The position numbers were made by a program, and so were the translations under genes. Positions 1-7,746 of a DNA stretch of 28,042 nucleotides are shown piece after piece (position 1 is the first letter of the stretch; each line of letters begins with the position of its first letter). This DNA is from CALCCV01 sp964388665. GTDB lineage: Bacteria; Bdellovibrionota; Bdellovibrionia; Bdellovibrionales; Bdellovibrionaceae. The stretch lies in contig CAYMBJ010000051.1 of assembly GCA_964388665.1 (NCBI GenBank), positions 1-28,042 on the forward strand. Reading direction: 5' to 3'. The notes beneath the pieces were generated by a model. The model was given only the letters and a program-made list of their open reading frames with translations. It was not told the DNA's origin and searched no databases.

Positions 1-199
1 GAAGTTGAAAACCGAAAAAATCAAAAAAATATGAGTTTTTCAGGAGCCTGTTAATAGAACTCCGTAGACGCTGGCGTGGAGTTTGGTAGGCGTGCTTGCC
101 AACATACATAGCAAAATGAGGTCGGCACATCGATCCTATATTTTTTTGTCTAGCCCGGCACGTCACTCCTTGCTAGTCTCAGAAAAAACGGAAGGTAAA

Positions 200-568
200 A
201 TGACGATAAATCACTTGCACTTAAAAGTTTCCGACGTTGGGAGAAGCGTCGAATTTTACTGTTCGATGTTTGGCTTTAGAGAGAAAGTAAAGTTCTCAGA
301 TGATTTTCTGTTTCTACAAGACGAGTCAGGGTTTGATTTAGCTCTTGATAGAGTTGAATCGGTCAAGCCTATGCCGGACGGCATTCATTTTGGCTTTGCT
401 CTAGATAGCAGAAAAAAGGTCGAAGATTTGCTTGAAAAATTTAAAACCAAATACCCTCGCCTGCTAGAGCAGACAGAAATTAAAGACAATGGATCATGGG
501 GCGATTTTGGTTGCGTAGACCCCGATGGTCACCATATTCAGATTTATTGGGACGTTGACCTACACTAG
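200..568 (+). CDS. VOC-superfamily (glyoxalase/bleomycin-resistance fold) protein
   Basis: A 122-residue protein, the normal size for a single-chain VOC domain. It opens with the typical first strand and helix (NHLHLKVSDVGRSVEFY, then MFGF) and closes with DPDGHHIQIYW, the usual last strand of glyoxalase/dioxygenase-like proteins. His at the first strand (NHLHL) is a candidate metal ligand; the last-strand position usually held by Glu is Gln here, so metal use is uncertain. The start is placed at 200 because the conserved fold begins there and GGAAGG precedes it; an upstream ATG at 83 would add 39 residues without family character. The next gene starts 2 nt after the stop, so the two are probably co-transcribed. 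The substrate cannot be inferred. Confidence 0.8.
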   Translation: MTINHLHLKVSDVGRSVEFYCSMFGFREKVKFSDDFLFLQDESGFDLALDRVESVKPMPDGIHFGFALDSRKKVEDLLEKFKTKYPRLLEQTEIKDNGSWGDFGCVDPDGHHIQIYWDVDLH

Positions 569-570
569 GG

Positions 571-783
571 ATGAAATTTTACGATAGACTTCACCACAAA
601 ATATTGAAAGTCCCTGGAATTGAGTTTAGAAAGTCTCGATTTAAGGATGCCGAGGCATATTTTTTAGATAACCGTGAGACTGCACATTTTTATAATGCAA
701 ACGAAAATGATGTCAGGGTCACCAGGAAAGAAATAGTAAAACGAAAATGGCGAGATGGCTCCAATGCGAATTGCCAACAGTGA
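571..783 (+). CDS. Small DUF5519 (luciferase-domain)-like protein, possibly C-terminally truncated
   Basis: A 70-residue protein starting 2 nt after the VOC gene, consistent with translational coupling. The pattern PGIEFRKSRF, then YFLDNRETAHFY, then DVRVTRKEIV resembles the compact DUF5519 fold, in which a conserved RE..H segment sits on a strand followed by a helix. The usual tryptophan-containing C-terminal tail of that family is not obvious: the protein ends in a polar stretch (KWRDGSNANCQQ), so it may be shortened. Function is unknown even for the family. The assignment rests on a remembered pattern, so a short unrelated hypothetical protein is the alternative. Confidence 0.45.
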   Translation: MKFYDRLHHKILKVPGIEFRKSRFKDAEAYFLDNRETAHFYNANENDVRVTRKEIVKRKWRDGSNANCQQ

Positions 784-938
784 ATAGTTGGTCGGGTTAG
801 AACTTTTTCAGACCCGGGCTAACATTTTAAGATAAGCGATCGAATGGCACTTCTTTCCGAAACGGGCGAGCTCGATTAATTCGGTATTATTTCACAGCAA
901 GGTAAAAGGACACCAGTCGCAATTGGCAAAGTTGATTT

Positions 939-968
939 TTGACTTCTGTGCCTGCCTCTGTCTAAAAT
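939..968 (+). promoter_or_regulatory. Candidate sigma70-type promoter for the gene at 1004
   Basis: TTGACT (939-944) and TAAAAT (963-968) are separated by 18 nt. A transcript would begin near 975 and run about 29 nt before an AAAGGGG ribosome-binding site and the ATG at 1004. The rest of 784-938 shows no gene. Confidence 0.45.
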
Positions 969-1003
969 TTTTGTGTTGAACGATATATCAAAGGGGATTT
1001 TAT

Positions 1004-1642
1004 ATGCGTCGATGGAGTTTTTACGTTTCGCTTACTTTATTTGCTCAACTAGCGATAGCATCTATCCAAACGGATGGATTGCCAAAGCTCGAGCCTGTCA
1101 AAGGCACGAAGTATTCAGATGTGTGGAAGGGAACCTTTAGGGTGACCAAGTGCATTCTTTGTGAAAATTTCCAACTACCTAATGGAGCTAATTTTAAGAA
1201 CCTCACTGAGTTCGGTTTTGATTTCGCGATTGTATCTCCGGAGAATTTGCCAGAATGTGCTAGGACAAACCTCGCCGCCGCACAATACTTTAAAATCACT
1301 TCTGACGATGGAACGATTGTTAGTTTGCTTTCGAAGACTTATGGAATGTGCGATTGGAGCCCTACGAGAAATTATCAATTTTTAGACCTGTCTGATGATT
1401 TTTTCCACTACCGACAGCAAAAACGCGATTCCTCGAGCAAAATAATAAGTGAGGAAACCTTCACAATTGATAGAATTTCAGAGAATCGATATCTAGTTCA
1501 TCGAATCGTCGAAAATCCAGAAGCGGCCTCAGGGATGCCAAAGAGATTCGTCTACCTCTTCGAAGCTGAAAAAATCACCTCTGCTTTTTCAAGTTATCGA
1601 GATCTTAAATCTAGGATTCATGCCAGCGCAGAGTTAAAATAA
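1004..1642 (+). CDS. Secreted protein of unknown function
   Basis: A 212-residue protein whose first ~20 residues form a signal peptide (two Arg, a hydrophobic run, then AIAS as a likely signal peptidase I site), with no lipobox. The mature part has Cys pairs (KCILCENF, PEC, MCDW) that could form disulfides in the periplasm, and is rich in beta-type segments ending in RFVYLFEAEKI. I do not recognise the family. An AAAGGGG Shine-Dalgarno lies 6-8 nt upstream of the ATG, and a consensus-like promoter precedes it. The stop codon sits inside a long perfect hairpin. It appears to be a single-gene unit between the VOC pair and the interrupted methyltransferase. Confidence 0.65.
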   Translation: MRRWSFYVSLTLFAQLAIASIQTDGLPKLEPVKGTKYSDVWKGTFRVTKCILCENFQLPNGANFKNLTEFGFDFAIVSPENLPECARTNLAAAQYFKITSDDGTIVSLLSKTYGMCDWSPTRNYQFLDLSDDFFHYRQQKRDSSSKIISEETFTIDRISENRYLVHRIVENPEAASGMPKRFVYLFEAEKITSAFSSYRDLKSRIHASAELK

Positions 1643-1656
1643 GATTTTAACTCTGC
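1628..1656. terminator. 13-bp perfect hairpin overlapping the stop codon (candidate bidirectional terminator)
   Basis: GCAGAGTTAAAAT (1628-1640) is exactly complementary to 1644-1656 with a 3-nt loop. The TAA stop of the preceding gene spans the arm/loop border (1640-1642). There is no T-tract after it; the A/T half of the stem is next to the loop. It lies between convergent genes, so a terminator or mRNA-stabilising role is likely. Confidence 0.55.
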
Positions 1657-1895
1657 TCGATAAATCTGTACAATGATGCCGTCGCGACGATCAGAAAAAA
1701 TATATATTTGCGTATCGTCTTCAACTGAAAGAACTCATAAAAATCGAACGTCGAGTCTGGTAGCGATAATTGCCATTATTGTTCTTCGGGAAACCGCTAG
1801 CAATCTTTATATTTTGGTGTTGATTTCTATACTAGCCTCGATACTCGTATCCTGCCGAGTTTTACCTATTCGGTCATGTACAAATGGGAGAGTGA

Positions 1896-2582
1896 TCAGA
1901 ATTTAGCAGACCGCTTCCCCTGAATTGCGATCAGCAAATCCAGTTTAGGTGAATCCTTTGTCGGAAAAAATGTTTCAGTCAAGGTTATGCTTAACCCGAC
2001 ATTTCGAAACGAGTCCTTCAACTCATCAAGAGTATGTAAATAAAGCACATCACGGGAGATCGCTTCACCCAGCTGCATTGTGCCCTCAAGTCTGTTTCCT
2101 GTGATTTTGGCGGCGGAGTAAAGAGCTTTCCATCCAATATATGCGTCGGGGTTGGCCGTAATTATCAAAAATTTCCCATCGTCAGCCAGAGCTCGATTTA
2201 GTTCTGAGGCAGCTTTTTCTAGATCGCTTAGGAGATGCCAGACCATAATCGAAAAAATTACGTCAAAGCTTTGGTCTGAAACAGGCAGACGGTAAGCACT
2301 CCCCAATAAGAAATCTCTCTTCCTACTCAAATAAAGTTGCTTTGCGCGATGAAGTAAAAATCGAGAGGGCGCCACTCTAGTATAGCTGCAATTCTTTAAT
2401 TTGATTTTCTCAGAGCAAAGGCCCTGCCCGCATCCGATATCGAGAACTCTTGATGGCACTTTCTCTTGAATGAATGAGCTTAACTTTGGATAAACGAAGT
2501 CGTCTCTAAACTATTTTTCAGTGCCTTCTATAGCTCGGATCCAATCTTGCGCAGTCTGTTCGTCAAAAGTACGATCGTCCAT
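1896..2582 (-). pseudogene. Class I SAM-dependent methyltransferase interrupted by an in-frame amber codon
   Basis: Reading from ATG at 2582 gives MDDRTFDEQTAQDWIRAIEG, then TEK, a TAG codon at 2513-2511 (codon 24), and then an unbroken frame to 1896 (228 codons in total). The downstream part has the SAM-binding motif I (VLDIGCGQG), then YRLP, SFDVIFS and VWHLL (motifs of Methyltransf_11-type enzymes), and LIITANPDAY. The segments on both sides of the TAG read as one protein, with the DQQTA..W start and FRDDFVYP preceding motif I as expected. An AGGAG lies about 12 nt upstream of 2582. A GTG at 2459 could restart translation, but only three residues before motif I, losing the N-terminal helices. 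Most likely a recent pseudogene; amber readthrough or a sequencing error remain possible. The substrate is unknown. Confidence 0.7.
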
Positions 2583-2676
2583 TATTTGTTTATACTCCTA
2601 AGTGGAAAAGAGCTCAGCGCTTGTGGTAATGTACAGCTGGGCCAAGTGAAGCTCTATTCGCCATTCATTTGAATAT
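2583..2676. other. Spacer between the methyltransferase and an upstream gene remnant
   Basis: This is part of a 415-nt stretch (2583-2997) without an intact gene. This segment holds the AGGAG ribosome-binding site of the methyltransferase (near 2595-2599, minus strand) and nothing else recognised. The rest of the stretch holds a decayed coding remnant (2677-2914) and a strong hairpin (2957-2991). Confidence 0.4.
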
Positions 2677-2914
2677 TTAATCACAGCTCAGATCCTTTTC
2701 TGGATACACGAATAAATCCCAGTAGATTCCGGTTACCTTTTGCGCCAGAAGGGTCTTTGAGCATCCGTTTTTTCTTTCCAGAGCAATCGCCGAAGTGTCT
2801 ACCTGGATTTTATCATTATTTTAGAATTCCACCCGTCGGCTTCGTCGACATCTAAACACAGCTATGAATGTTGAGGCTGTAAACGTCTACATAAGTCCGA
2901 GTCTGTATCCGATC
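2677..2914 (-). pseudogene. Frameshifted remnant of a small protein-coding gene
   Basis: On the minus strand three frames read in succession as protein-like text. RIQTRTYVDVYSLNIHSC (from 2914) is followed in the next frame by LDVDEADGWNSKIM. A further frame gives QVDTSAIALERKNGC, then SKTLLAQKVTG, then IYWDLFVYPEKDLSCD and a TAA at 2679-2677. The composition (few rare residues, aromatic strands, paired Cys) is that of a secreted or lipoprotein-like domain, unlike random intergenic translation. It needs two frameshifts and no start is visible, so it is called a degraded gene. Family not recognised. Confidence 0.4.
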
Positions 2915-2956
2915 TCAAATTCTGGGACGTCATCAATCCGTTGCTAATTTCGGTCG

Positions 2957-2991
2957 GGGAGTCCGTGGATTGTTGAATCCAAAGGACTCCC
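2957..2991. terminator. Hairpin after the S8 protease gene
   Basis: GGGAGTCC (2957-2964) pairs with GGACTCCC (2984-2991), and inside it TGGATT (2966-2971) pairs with AATCCA (2976-2981), leaving a 4-nt loop and a small asymmetric bulge. It begins 6 nt after the protease stop codon on the minus strand. No T-run follows, so it may be a factor-dependent terminator or a 3'-end stabiliser. Confidence 0.6.
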
Positions 2992-2997
2992 GCAATA

Positions 2998-5900
2998 TTA
3001 TTTCGCCGAAAAAGTGATTTCGGGAATGATCAATTGTGCATCTGGTGTGAGACCAGCAAGACTGCCACGATTTCTTGGCGCCAAAATCATCAGTTTGTCC
3101 CGAGAAGAGCCCTTGCTCAACTCAACAAGCTTGGTTTCTCCAGCATTGAGTCGAAGTGAATCCGGCAGGCCAACAAAGGCCTGTGCTGCAGGAGTCAGAT
3201 CCAACTTTTTCCATTTGGTTTGTGACTGCGCCAAATAATCATCGGACTCTATGTTTGAAGAATCGAGATAGCTGGTCAAAACCTTGATGGCAAGCTCACC
3301 AGTGGGACGAAGCTTAAGCGCGCTCACAGGTACTTCCAGGACGGCCACTGATGAAGAGTCAAAAGCCAAGAATGGACTCTTAAAAAGCATTGCATCGGAA
3401 TAATTTTCCACAGCATCTTCAACCTGGTTTTGCACATCAGTTTCGTACTTTTTGCGCAGCTCACGGGTCTTGGTAGCATCCAAAAGAATATTGGCCATGG
3501 TGTGCGCAGTCAGTGGCTTGATGTTCTCTTCAGTGGTGGCCACCAGCTCTTGTTCTGGCAATTCGTCGCCGTCCGCATCCATCAAAACTGAAATGTCGCA
3601 CATATTCCAGGTGGTCATAGTGTCATAAACCTTAACGCCCACTTGGAGCACCGGCTCAACACCTTGTCCGAGATCCTTTTCCACGAGTCGGTACCCAGCA
3701 GCTTGGAGATCACAGTTGCGGCTCAAATAAGGTGAGTGATCGTCGCTGGCCTTGCGCGCGTCGCCGCCCATGTAATTGAATAGCAACACTTCGGAGGGAT
3801 GAGCACCATCATTGATCAGTGTCAGATCCACAGCCGCAGCAAAAGAATCATCGATGGATGTTGAGCGCACCACCAATGATGCTGCATCCACTTTGGCAAT
3901 TCTGTCCACCAGAGCTAAGGTCGGCAAGCGAGAGATCTCTTGACCGGCACGTTCAAGTGTCACCATTCCTTGCACTTCGCTCACTGGATCCGTCAACTCA
4001 GCAGCTGAAAATGTAAAGGCAAGTGCCAGTTCAGCGCTGGTCTCGCCAGTTTGCTTAAGCTGAGAGAGCAACTGCACTGCTTTTGAGCCCGTCCATTTGA
4101 CAGTCAGGTCCTGGAGGGATTCACCATTGATCGCCTTGAGAGTGATATTTTTGCGCAATACCTTGCGATTCTCCAACGGGAATTCGCCCAACGAGATGCT
4201 CGCTTCGGAAGTGAGGATGCGTGCATCAAGGGCTTTTGCGATTTGCACACGCCCAGCACCCTGGCGAGAAGTGGAGTACACATTCTTATCCGAATCAGCA
4301 ATGGTCTTGCTGGTGCCCATAACAAGTGACTTGTACTCTTTGCTGTTCAACCCAGGAAAGGCCTGCTTTATCAAGGCCATTACTCCTGCCATATGCGGAG
4401 CTGCCATTGAAGTGCCAGAAAAGGGCACGCCCTCTTTGCCTTTCCCCATGGCTGCAGAAATGGTGTTGCTTCCGGGCGCCGAAATCTCAGGTTTCAAGAG
4501 TGCATCAACACTGCGAGGACCGCGTGAAGAGAAATCTGTGATGGTATCGATCAGCTCAGGCTTTTCAAATTTTTCGTTTGTCTTAAATGTAATAGTCACA
4601 GCACCTTTTGGCATTTCTGATTTCAATTTTTCGCCCAAGGCTTTTGTGATCATGATTGCGGGAATTTCCCAGTGGCCGTCGCCTCCCATTGCAAATGGGG
4701 CTCCGTCTGTATTGTTGGCCACAACCACACCCACAGCTCCGGCTTCAGCAGCACGACGAACCTTATCAGCAAATGCCACCAAACCGCGGTCAATCAGGGC
4801 CACTTTGCCATCGAGTTGCGCTTTGACCTCGTCACTCAATTCTTCAGATGCTAAGCCAATAAAAAGGAGCTCGCCCACTACGCCATCCGCCTCTTGTACG
4901 GGCTTTGAAATTGGTCCTTGTATGGCTTCAGCCAAAATATTGCCAAGTGTGGGAGTAACAAAGAGCGAAGCATCAAATTTCCAGTTGATATTCATGTCAT
5001 CAATGCTGGCAGCAACACTGATGGCTTCAGCACTCGTACCTGGAGATCCGGTGATGTAAGGAATGTCACTGGAATTTCCGGCAGAGGCGACCACGATGGT
5101 GCCGCTGTCAGAAAGTGTTTTCACAGCTTCGGCATACATATTGTGAGGTTGGCCATAACCAGAACCCAACGAGAGATTGACCACATCAAGTTGATCATCC
5201 AAGTTCAAATCACCATTGGGATCGGCAGCATATTCAAGTGCGGAGACGACAACGGCATCGCTTGTGGAACCTTTTGCGCCAAACACCTTGATGGCATGCA
5301 GAACGGCTTCGGGAGCAACGCCATCATAAGTATTGATGTTGTCGCCACGCCCAGCAACCGTGCCAGCTACGTGAGATCCGTGGCCACCTTCATCCAAAGG
5401 ATTGGCATCGGGTTGTGGAATTCGCTCTGCAAAAATTGCTGAGGCGGCATCATACTTTGTACCGACCAAATCAATTCCGCCCACCACTCTTGAATTGGGA
5501 AATCCAGCATTTGGCAAGTCAGGATTGACGGCCTTGTAAGCCTCCTCTGTGCCTTCACCCAAAAACATGGCGTGAGTGTAATCAATACCAGTATCAATGA
5601 TGCCGACTTTCATACCCTGCCCTTTGATGCCTTTGTTCCATGCGGCTTCTGCGCCAATGAATTTAACTGAAGTGTTGTTACCAAAGGGGTTGGCCGCGTT
5701 TGCTTTTGCTTCTGCCAAGATGGGACGACCAAAGTCACCCACGCTAGAAACGGAAGCAATGGAGGCCAGGCCCTTGATTTTTGATTCCAGTTCAATGGGA
5801 GCCAAAATGGCAATGCCATTAACAACAAGACGGTAGCGTGCCAAAATCTTAATTTCAGGACTCAAAAGCTGCAGCTCTGCAATCAAGTCGGTCTGCTCTT

Positions 5901-6153
5901 TCTCCACGGCTTCTGCGGCAGCAGGCTCAATTGAGCGCGCACCCTTTGTGCTCGTCACAGTGCTAAGAAGTGGCGGCTGCTGCAATCGCAATACAGCCAT
6001 GAATTCCTTAAAGTTTGTCGGTCGAGTGCTCACTATGGAGGGGTCATCACCGGTAATTTTCTTCCACAATTGGCTGTCTTTGACTCCACATGCCTGTAAA
6101 ATGAATGCGGTTCCGATTAAAGACAAGAGACTTGCCTTGGTGATGTTACTCAT
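2998..6153 (-). CDS. S8 (subtilisin-like) serine-protease lipoprotein with PA insert
   Basis: 1051 residues. A lipoprotein signal peptide ends at the lipobox LQAC (Cys22). A pro-region with an inhibitor_I9-like segment (~65-140) precedes the S8 catalytic domain (~175-610). The catalytic residues are all visible: Asp187 in IIDTGID, His258 in GGHGSHVAGT, oxyanion Asn360 in ASAGN and Ser582 in SGTSMAAPHMAG. A protease-associated (PA) domain is inserted at ~425-510 (VALIDRG, AGAVGVVVANN), as in lactocepin/C5a-peptidase-type subtilases. The ~440-residue C-terminal part is beta-rich, probably Fn3-like. It should be active and lipid-anchored in the envelope or on the surface. AAAAGGGGAGGA is a strong ribosome-binding site. 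It lies 209 nt after smpB, with a candidate promoter of its own. Confidence 0.92.
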   Translation of the reverse strand: MSNITKASLLSLIGTAFILQACGVKDSQLWKKITGDDPSIVSTRPTNFKEFMAVLRLQQPPLLSTVTSTKGARSIEPAAAEAVEKEQTDLIAELQLLSPEIKILARYRLVVNGIAILAPIELESKIKGLASIASVSSVGDFGRPILAEAKANAANPFGNNTSVKFIGAEAAWNKGIKGQGMKVGIIDTGIDYTHAMFLGEGTEEAYKAVNPDLPNAGFPNSRVVGGIDLVGTKYDAASAIFAERIPQPDANPLDEGGHGSHVAGTVAGRGDNINTYDGVAPEAVLHAIKVFGAKGSTSDAVVVSALEYAADPNGDLNLDDQLDVVNLSLGSGYGQPHNMYAEAVKTLSDSGTIVVASAGNSSDIPYITGSPGTSAEAISVAASIDDMNINWKFDASLFVTPTLGNILAEAIQGPISKPVQEADGVVGELLFIGLASEELSDEVKAQLDGKVALIDRGLVAFADKVRRAAEAGAVGVVVANNTDGAPFAMGGDGHWEIPAIMITKALGEKLKSEMPKGAVTITFKTNEKFEKPELIDTITDFSSRGPRSVDALLKPEISAPGSNTISAAMGKGKEGVPFSGTSMAAPHMAGVMALIKQAFPGLNSKEYKSLVMGTSKTIADSDKNVYSTSRQGAGRVQIAKALDARILTSEASISLGEFPLENRKVLRKNITLKAINGESLQDLTVKWTGSKAVQLLSQLKQTGETSAELALAFTFSAAELTDPVSEVQGMVTLERAGQEISRLPTLALVDRIAKVDAASLVVRSTSIDDSFAAAVDLTLINDGAHPSEVLLFNYMGGDARKASDDHSPYLSRNCDLQAAGYRLVEKDLGQGVEPVLQVGVKVYDTMTTWNMCDISVLMDADGDELPEQELVATTEENIKPLTAHTMANILLDATKTRELRKKYETDVQNQVEDAVENYSDAMLFKSPFLAFDSSSVAVLEVPVSALKLRPTGELAIKVLTSYLDSSNIESDDYLAQSQTKWKKLDLTPAAQAFVGLPDSLRLNAGETKLVELSKGSSRDKLMILAPRNRGSLAGLTPDAQLIIPEITFSAK

Positions 6154-6301
6154 GAATCCTCCCCTTTTAAGTAAATAAAGTAAGTCGTTTAAGTCATCGC
6201 TGTGCGCCCGATGGAGACAAATTGACTCCGCCGCTCATCTGTACCCCCATCCCCCAACAAGAATCGTGCCATGATAACGGCGAAAAGAGCCCAGAGCGCG
6301 G

Positions 6302-6330
6302 ATACTAATGGCAGAGCCAGGAATTATCAA
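6302..6330 (-). promoter_or_regulatory. Candidate sigma70-type promoter for the S8 protease
   Basis: On the minus strand TTGATA (6330-6325) and TAGTAT (6307-6302) are separated by exactly 17 nt. Transcription would start near 6295, giving a leader of about 140 nt before the ATG at 6153. This would uncouple the protease from the upstream smpB operon. Confidence 0.5.
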
Positions 6331-6362
6331 TTAAAAAGACTTTAGAATTGTAATAGAAAAAA

Positions 6363-6818
6363 TCAATGGCGAGATTTCATCATGGTTTGGCGTAAGCGGT
6401 TCTTCACCTCTTTGGTCTTCAGCGCTTCGCGCTTATCGTGTAATTTTTTTCCACGTGCAAGCCCAAGCTCCACCTTGGCCCAACCATTTTTAAAGTAAAT
6501 CTTTAATGGGACGCAGGTTAGCCCTCGCTCCTGCATAGCGCCGGCGATCTTGGCAATCTCCTTTTTATTTAGGAGCAATTTGCGCAGCCGTTCTGGATGA
6601 TGGTTGTTGTAGCTGCTCCACTTGTATTCAGCTATGTGGGCATTTTGTAAGTAGGCTTCCTGACCTTGAAACGAAACGTAGGAGTCTTTCAATTGAACAT
6701 TCTTGTTTCGCAAAGATTTGACTTCGCTGCCCAATAACATCAGGCCCGCTTCAAATTTCTCGAAGATTTCAAAATCATGATATGCTTTTTTATTATCTTG
6801 AATGAGGACAATGTTCAT
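6363..6818 (-). CDS. smpB: SsrA (tmRNA)-binding protein SmpB
   Basis: 151 residues, the usual length. SmpB brings tmRNA to stalled ribosomes for trans-translation. Hallmarks are visible: KKAYHDFEIFEKFEAGLML, GSEVKSLR, the oligonucleotide-binding fold strands (AYLQNAHIAEY), then KVELGLARGKKLHDKR, followed by a basic C-terminal tail (KNRLRQTMMKSRH) that inserts into the mRNA channel. It begins 43 nt after the rsmA stop and is the last gene of the tight pal-to-smpB operon. No tmRNA gene was seen in the window. Confidence 0.97.
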   Translation of the reverse strand: MNIVLIQDNKKAYHDFEIFEKFEAGLMLLGSEVKSLRNKNVQLKDSYVSFQGQEAYLQNAHIAEYKWSSYNNHHPERLRKLLLNKKEIAKIAGAMQERGLTCVPLKIYFKNGWAKVELGLARGKKLHDKREALKTKEVKNRLRQTMMKSRH

Positions 6819-6861
6819 CGGAATAAAGTTGTAGCACTTTCCTCACTGGGCGCGCAACTTA

Positions 6862-7746
6862 TTAACCCGTGCCGAAATCGATGATTTGATAAAGCCGTGC
6901 GAGTTCCTCGCAAGTCATCTCTTCGGCGCGCACTGTGGCAATCAGACCTGCGCCTTTGATCCAGGCTTCGATCGGAGGTGGTCCACTTGCCTGGCCTTGG
7001 GGGTTCAGAGGTTGATAGCCTTTTAGGTTCGAACGGAGGAGCTTGCGTTTTTGAGCAAAACAAGTCTTTAAAAAATGAAAATAACGTTTCTTGTTCTTGG
7101 CAACAACCGCTGGCAAATTCTTGGAAGTCAGCTTTAAGATTCTTGAATTCACTTTGGGCGAGGGAAAAAAGTCACGCGTTCCGGCGTCGGTGACACGCGA
7201 AGCGTGCCAAAAAGTCTGAATCACCGCTGAGAGAAGGCCATACTGTGAATCATGAGCTCGCGCCTGCACTCGCTCAGCGACTTCTCGTTGCATCATCAAG
7301 ATCATTGCAGCCAGTGGCACGGTATCGAGAGACCTTTCAATCATCAATCGTGAGGCAATTTGATAAGGAAGGTTCGAGACCAGAAGAGTTCTCTCTGGCT
7401 CAGGCAATTTCCAATCCCACTGAAGCGCATCGATTTCGATGACATTTTCATTTTGCTCACGCCAGTGCTGAGAAAAATCGGCATCGAGCTCCAGCAGTTG
7501 AAGTGTAAGATCAGGAGCAGCGGTGCGCATCTGCCTCAGGTGTTCAGTGAGTGCTCCTGGGCCTGGTCCGATTTCAATGATATGGCGAATCTCTTCTGCA
7601 TTGGGAGCAGCAGAGGTGGCCGTTGCGTTGACCGCGTCGATGATCTTTGCGATCACTTGATCATTGACTAAAAAGTTTTGTCCCAAAGATTTTTTGGCAA
7701 ACTGCTCACGCGCAAGAAATTTTTCAATCAGTGCCTTTGCCGTCAT
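6862..7746 (-). CDS. rsmA: 16S rRNA (adenine1518-N6/adenine1519-N6)-dimethyltransferase RsmA (KsgA)
   Basis: 294 residues. RsmA dimethylates two adjacent adenines in helix 45 of 16S rRNA late in 30S assembly. The N-terminal KKSLGQNFLVND signature, the SAM-binding IEIGPGPGALT (57-67) and the catalytic motif NLPY (125-128) are all intact. The C-terminal helical domain has SPKVNSRILKL and CFAQKRKLLRSNL. The ATG overlaps the tsaD stop (ATGA), so translation is probably coupled. A ~12-residue Ala-rich stretch before motif I is slightly longer than in most homologues. Confidence 0.97.
   Translation of the reverse strand: MTAKALIEKFLAREQFAKKSLGQNFLVNDQVIAKIIDAVNATATSAAPNAEEIRHIIEIGPGPGALTEHLRQMRTAAPDLTLQLLELDADFSQHWREQNENVIEIDALQWDWKLPEPERTLLVSNLPYQIASRLMIERSLDTVPLAAMILMMQREVAERVQARAHDSQYGLLSAVIQTFWHASRVTDAGTRDFFPSPKVNSRILKLTSKNLPAVVAKNKKRYFHFLKTCFAQKRKLLRSNLKGYQPLNPQGQASGPPPIEAWIKGAGLIATVRAEEMTCEELARLYQIIDFGTG

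Noticed and set aside
1..54. Open frame from the window edge ending in TAA (possible 3' end of an upstream gene)
   Set aside because: Only 17 codons of Lys/Asn-rich sequence are visible; too short to support a gene.
1673..1906. 77-codon plus-strand open frame
   Set aside because: No ribosome-binding site, no recognisable domain, composition like translated intergenic DNA, and it runs into the end of the methyltransferase gene.
4097..5059. 320-codon open frame antisense to the S8 protease
   Set aside because: It lies wholly within a well-supported protease gene on the other strand, has no motif or ribosome-binding site, and mirrors its codon pattern.
7020..7375. GGTTCGA-like tRNA T-loop strings at 7026 and 7367
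   Set aside because: Both lie inside the rsmA coding sequence and have no surrounding cloverleaf.
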